Positions 59,901 to 64,000 of a stretch of 64,000 nt of DNA are shown here, in pieces. The first letter of the stretch is position 1. The number at the start of each line of letters is the position of its first letter. Below the pieces are notes generated by a model. That model searched no databases. It was not told the origin of the DNA and saw nothing but the letters and a program-made list of their open reading frames with translations. The DNA comes from Rhynchosporium graminicola. Its lineage: Eukaryota > Ascomycota > Leotiomycetes > Helotiales > Ploettnerulaceae. Location of the stretch: positions 1,743,458-1,807,457 of the forward strand of contig FJUW01000004.1 of the NCBI GenBank assembly GCA_900074885.1. The letters run 5' to 3'. Position numbers and translations under genes: made by a program.

Positions 59901-62525
59901 ATTCTGCTAACTGTCATGCCGCTAAATACTTCGATCTGTCGAGAAGCTTAAGAGAAAAAACTGGCTGTGCATGCAATGCCCACGGTTTAAGTGAACAACC
60001 CACGGCAAAGTTGGACGCAAAGTCCGCACAAACCGATTCGCACCATAATTTGGCGAAGCAGCTTACATTCTGGACTTTCCTCACATATTACCAATGTATT
60101 TGTATCATGAACCTATTGATAAGAAGACCTATTTTCGGAAAACTCTTTGCCTCATCAGGTGAATATATTCTTCTTACTTAACTGTATGTCGCTGCCCAGC
60201 CATCACTTACCATCTTGTTACCAAAGGCATTCATTTTCAAGTTTGACATAATCACTTGCTAAGGGCATTTGGAATTGGATGGCCCAATCACTACGTATCT
60301 TTACGTCCAGGTCTCCGGTCGACGCTGAATTGACTATCAAGTAATTTAAATTATAATAATCCGAAGTTGCACGGCCACGTTTGCGAGCTCTGACTACAAT
60401 AACTGATATAATATTCTGCTACTCGTTCATCAGCATTTTCGAGGGTTACTCTTGGATTTTAGATAGTTATTTCGGAGATCTCTTAACTTGACGTCGAGGG
60501 GTAGGGTGGGATGCAATGTTTTCAGAAATGCATATTACCTCGGATCATTATTCCATACCAGGTTTTGTGAATGAAAGTTGTACCCTTCTTCCGAAAAAAT
60601 TTCGGACTTTCTTTAGCTGTCTTAATTAATAACATGATATGATCACTTCCAGTGGGTCATTAAAAGCTTCAAACCATCCTCGTAGTCAGTCCTCGTAGCT
60701 TCAATTTCAAATATTTATACTTTCTGCTTCATATGTCGCAGTCTCCGAATGGCATCTCACTCACAATCAGTGCACGAGACGAGTGACTAGGCTCACAAGT
60801 AGCAAGGTCTTATGGACTTCTCTGGCTCTCGAGCCGTGGAAGATAATCAAAATCCTCAAAGCTCAAAGGCGGTCTCAAGCCTTGATTGGCTGGACATGTT
60901 TGAACTAGTATGCTGGATTGCTCGACATTTTGATGCAATAGGCTCTGGAAGTCAGTTAAATAGCATATAATTATATTGCGGTATGATACCTCCGGGTGCC
61001 GGCCAAGACTTAAGACTTGCACGTTGTTCTTTGTTATCGATACATAGCTTGATGTTGTCCGAACCGACTCTGTAAACTAAATGTGAACACTTCGGGAAGT
61101 GAGGAGTCCATAGTCTTGAAAAGAATCGCTGGTATCAAAGTTGGGCATACAGCTTCTTGGAGAACTTCCGAAGTGCTACGAGCCTAATATTTCTGCATAT
61201 GTGCACGAAAAAGTACATTTGGATTGTGAAGAGCGCCCAATGGGCGACTGTAGCTTTCCAAGCATCCTATCAAACCTTTTATTACTATTAGTAGCAGTAA
61301 CAGAAAATGTTAAATCAGATGAAGGAAAGATTCTATTCAAGGATGAATCTGATATTATTTTCAACTTCGTCTCATTCCAGGATTCTGGACCCAGGATTGT
61401 GTCGCTTGTAGCAAAGTATAAGAGACCCTGCAGCTTTTGAGTCCCGTGTTATCGCGTGCGAACTTACGATCCGCTGAGAGATGGTGAATAATAACAGTAT
61501 TGATGGCTACCTTGAGAAGTTGTCTTCGTATATTACCGAGCTGAAGGCCAGTCTCCACATATGAGTTCCAGTATAGTAGCTCAATCCCGTGTTTCGAAAA
61601 ACTCGACTGTATCAATCAGCTTAACATTTCAATTAACTCTTAAACTACTTCCGGTTATCAACCCTTCCAGGTTCTACGGAGAAACTTTTGTAGAAGCTCC
61701 CTCTCGCTCATTTGGGACAGTCTTGGGTCCAAGATCCCAAGCTGGATGCACAGTATTCTTGTTCGTAAATGGCAATGTGCATTGTGTCGTGGTAGGAGCA
61801 TTTCCTCTACTGCAATCTCATTTCTGTATTCGCAGAACATTTTCTGTCCTCAACTAAGATTCTGGGATCTTAGGAGGGACATAGAACGTTAGTCTGACCT
61901 CGGAAAGCCCCCGAGGAACGTCAATGAAGCTTTCAGCAGGATTAGGCGAGATTGAAAGCTTTCAGGTCTCCCTGTTTCCCATGATGTGAGAAGTTTGGAA
62001 GAAGCATTATTAGAAGAATGAATAACAGAGGTGGTGCAGACAAAGTCCTTTGCATGTTTCTTTCCCTGATCACGCCCAGCGATCGTAATTTTAAAACTCC
62101 ATCGTTCGATCTCTTCCTTTGCCACTCCACAGTCATATCATCTCGGAAGCTTGTTTTGCTGTCAAAGTGGTTTCCATAATTGTATTCTTTTCTCCCCAGT
62201 CTTCCCAACAACGATCGGGGGAGCCTTTCCGAACCTGCGCTGCTAGTAGCTGAGATCAATTTCTAGGTCTGACAGATTTTTGCGGTTTTCTATTCAAGGA
62301 TTCCAAACCGAATAAGGCCGTGACGTCGAGCAGGCCCCCTTCATTGTATTTCTTGATAATGGCTTTTAGGAATCTTCTAGCGTGTGCAAAGCCTACAGGA
62401 TTTCGTGAAATGCTCAACTGTTGTGACCCGTGTCTGTTGTGATTCGCTTCCGGCACGGTTAGGAAAGTTGTCGGAGTAAATTATGGAGATTTCGACTTGA
62501 AGTCTCGTAAGCTAGTACTTACCTA
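56954..62525. other. 5.6-kb stretch without a recognisable gene
   Basis: Composition is normal and there is no RIP signature. Isolated frames of about 100 codons occur (57364-57672, 59873-60181, 61141-61440, 61561-61857, all plus; 61942-62259 and 62256-62456 minus), but none has a known motif, a clean signal peptide or a supporting exon partner. A TGG-rich low-complexity run is at about 58634-58672. This may be regulatory, decayed, or hold lineage-specific genes or non-coding transcripts. Confidence 0.4.
58634..58672. repeat. TGG/GGGTGG low-complexity tract
   Basis: A short G-rich run of TGG and GGGG units. On the minus strand it produces a spurious poly-proline frame. Its G-runs could fold into a G-quadruplex; this is inference. 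Confidence 0.5.
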
Positions 62526-62683
62526 CGAAAGGGGGTTTACAGTGGGTCTCGTATACCAGGGTATTCTGCTTTAGTATTTACTGTAATTTATGGAGAGAAT
62601 TCCAAAGTCTGAGTGAGATGATTGGAAGTTCGATCTCTCGCCACACCCCAGGGTGTACGAGACCCACAGCAAACCTCCTTTTG
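62526..62683. mobile_element. MITE-like element with inverted repeats and TA target duplication
   Basis: The left end CGAAAGGGGGTTTACAGTGG matches the reverse complement of the right end (CAAAAGGAGGTTTGCTGTGG); the pairing continues through GTCTCGTA for about 35 bp. TA flanks both tips (62524-62525 and 62684-62685). The 158-bp length, absence of coding capacity and TA flanks fit a Tc1/mariner-derived MITE. The ends are unrelated to the Tc1-like element at 8399-9763. Confidence 0.65.
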
Positions 62684-62685
62684 TA

Positions 62686-63250
62686 CGTCGGACTTGACTC
62701 AGATACGAGAAAGCTTAAATCTGCTCTCACGTAAGGCTGAGATTGATGCCTTCATGATACGCCACGAAGCGTCGCTTACATCGAAGTGCTGACGTCCTAA
62801 CTTACAGAGCCGAGAGGGGTCCACACCTTGATGGCATAGAAACCTCATGAAGAGCGTCGTTTAGCTTTGATTTTGCGGTAGTGGACCTTAGCAGCTTCAC
62901 TCTATTGATGTAATTCTGTGCTGTAGATGGAGAATAATGATCGTCGCGTTAGTTCGCGATACCTCAGTTAGAAGCAGACAAAGGCCCAAGTATCTCGCGC
63001 AGTGCGAAGACGCGGATTGATGCTTAAAATAAATTTAACAGGCATTGTGCACGATCTTCCCCAGGTTCCAAAAACCCCTCCGGTGGGTTTCTGATTGGCG
63101 GAATTTACGAACTGCCAAGTAAATAGGATTTGTCCATGCCACGATATCGAGAACACTTCAGGTTAGAAAACCCTGCAACATAACATCAAGTGGCGCTGTA
63201 TCGTTGCTTGTTTAATGCCAATAAGAAAATTGAGGACCGTTCTCTAAAAC
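62686..63250. promoter_or_regulatory. upstream region of the Zn2Cys6 gene
   Basis: No gene recognised; presumably the promoter and 5' leader of the regulator starting at 63251. A minus-strand frame at 62968-63156 has no features. Confidence 0.4.
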
Positions 63251-64000
63251 ATGGGTAACGGCAATGAGCTTGACGTGCGATTGAGGAAGTCCATGCCGAA
63301 GACAAGAACAGGATGTCTAACTTGCAAGTGGGTACATTTTCCCCTATTTTTTCATACATACTCAGCCTCAATAGAATCCGACGCGTGAAATGTGGCGAAG
63401 AAAAGCCGCACTGTCAAAGATGCCTCAAGTTTGGCGTCAAATGTGAGGGATATCGATCTTTCACCCGATCTCAACCTTTTCAACCCAAAGAGCGTCGCCC
63501 GATATATCCCAAAATTGCTCCAAGGGAATGTTCCATGTCAATTTACCGGTCTCCGTTTGCCGACATCATGGAGTATCAATATTTCGACAGGTTTTATTCC
63601 CGGACTAGCGTCCAGATATTCCCATCTTTCGACTTTGGGTTGACCCGCCAGATTCTCCTTCAAGCTTGCGAGACCAATGCAGCCATACGACACTGTGTCA
63701 TCGCTATTGGTGCCTTGGATAAAACCGCCACAACGCAAAACCGTGGAAGGGTGTCTTTCGATAGTCCGGACTGGACCGCCAATGCGAGCAATCACCATAG
63801 AATTGCTATGAAACAGTACGCTAAAGCAGTCGGTATCATGAACGCCTCGGCCTCAACTTCCCAGTTTAACCTTCGTGATACGCTCTTGACTTCAATACTT
63901 GTACTTTGCTTCGAGGCTTGGAATGGCAATATCTCTCTCGCAGTTCAACAGATCCATACATGTGTCAAGTTGATCCTACAGTGGAAAAGCAGCCGCGGCA
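63251..64000 (+). CDS. Zn2Cys6 fungal transcription factor, 5' part (runs off the window)
   Basis: Exon 1 is 63251-63327, intron 63328-63374 (47 bp, GTGGGT...AATAG), and exon 2 begins at 63375 and is open to the window end. The spliced protein has a perfect Zn2Cys6 pattern, C22-x2-C25-x6-C32-x6-C39-x2-C42-x6-C49, with the basic run KIRRVK between the second and third Cys; the intron splits the codon directly after C25. Downstream, YFDRFYSRTSVQIFPSFDF and IRHCVIAIGALDKT resemble the conserved part of fungal factors with the Fungal_trans_2/DUF3468 regulatory domain. It should bind DNA as a C6 cluster protein in the nucleus. The target genes cannot be inferred. Confidence 0.85.

Overview
The window reads as a chromosome segment of a filamentous ascomycete (Pezizomycotina). 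Genes have short 47-64 bp introns with GTRNGT-like donors, there is a fungal Zn2Cys6 regulator and a Pro/Gln/Tyr-rich fungal-type annexin, and a huge block is mutated by RIP (repeat-induced point mutation: CpA/TpG almost gone, TpA and TAA/TAG stops everywhere). A leotiomycete is possible, but the class cannot be fixed from the sequence.

Layout. 1-9763 is RIP-damaged mobile DNA: the 3' half of a Ty3/gypsy chromovirus (plus strand, 3' LTR 2812-3046) sitting in the integrase of a second gypsy element (minus strand, to about 8276), then a complete 1365-bp Tc1/mariner-type element (8399-9763) with 40-bp inverted repeats. 9764-12035 is a non-RIP island with a small cysteine-rich secreted protein gene (9847-10182, effector-like) and an RNase H pseudogene (11026-11750). 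12036-45144 is one insertion: 141-bp LTRs at both ends flanked by the same 5-bp target site duplication (CCTGG). It is a roughly 10-kb gypsy element (minus strand) that later received a copia element (16968 to the N gap), a gypsy element on the minus strand (to 31453) and its sister copy on the plus strand (32861-41567, TSD GGATA). 45145-64000 is ordinary gene DNA.

Genes on the right: a sulfotransferase-like P-loop protein (46021-47059, minus, 4 exons) divergent from an MFS transporter (48130-49939, plus, 6 exons); an annexin (52582-54251, minus, 4 exons) divergent from an intronless nucleotidyltransferase-like protein (55613-56953, plus) with three CACGTG boxes between them; about 6.3 kb without a recognisable gene but with a TA-flanked 158-bp MITE; and the 5' part of a Zn2Cys6 transcription factor (63251-64000+). 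No metabolic cluster or operon-like logic is evident; these look like independent loci.

Most unusual content: the outer gypsy element carries a third reading frame of about 935 codons (12231-15038) between its chromodomain integrase and 3' LTR; the sister gypsy pair carries an ORF antisense to pol between the chromodomain and 3' LTR. Two assembly problems are visible: a 963-N gap and a 929-bp duplication around a single N at 39269. All transposon reading frames are dead. Reading them relies on treating TAA/TAG as former Gln/Trp/Arg codons, and domain limits inside them are approximate.
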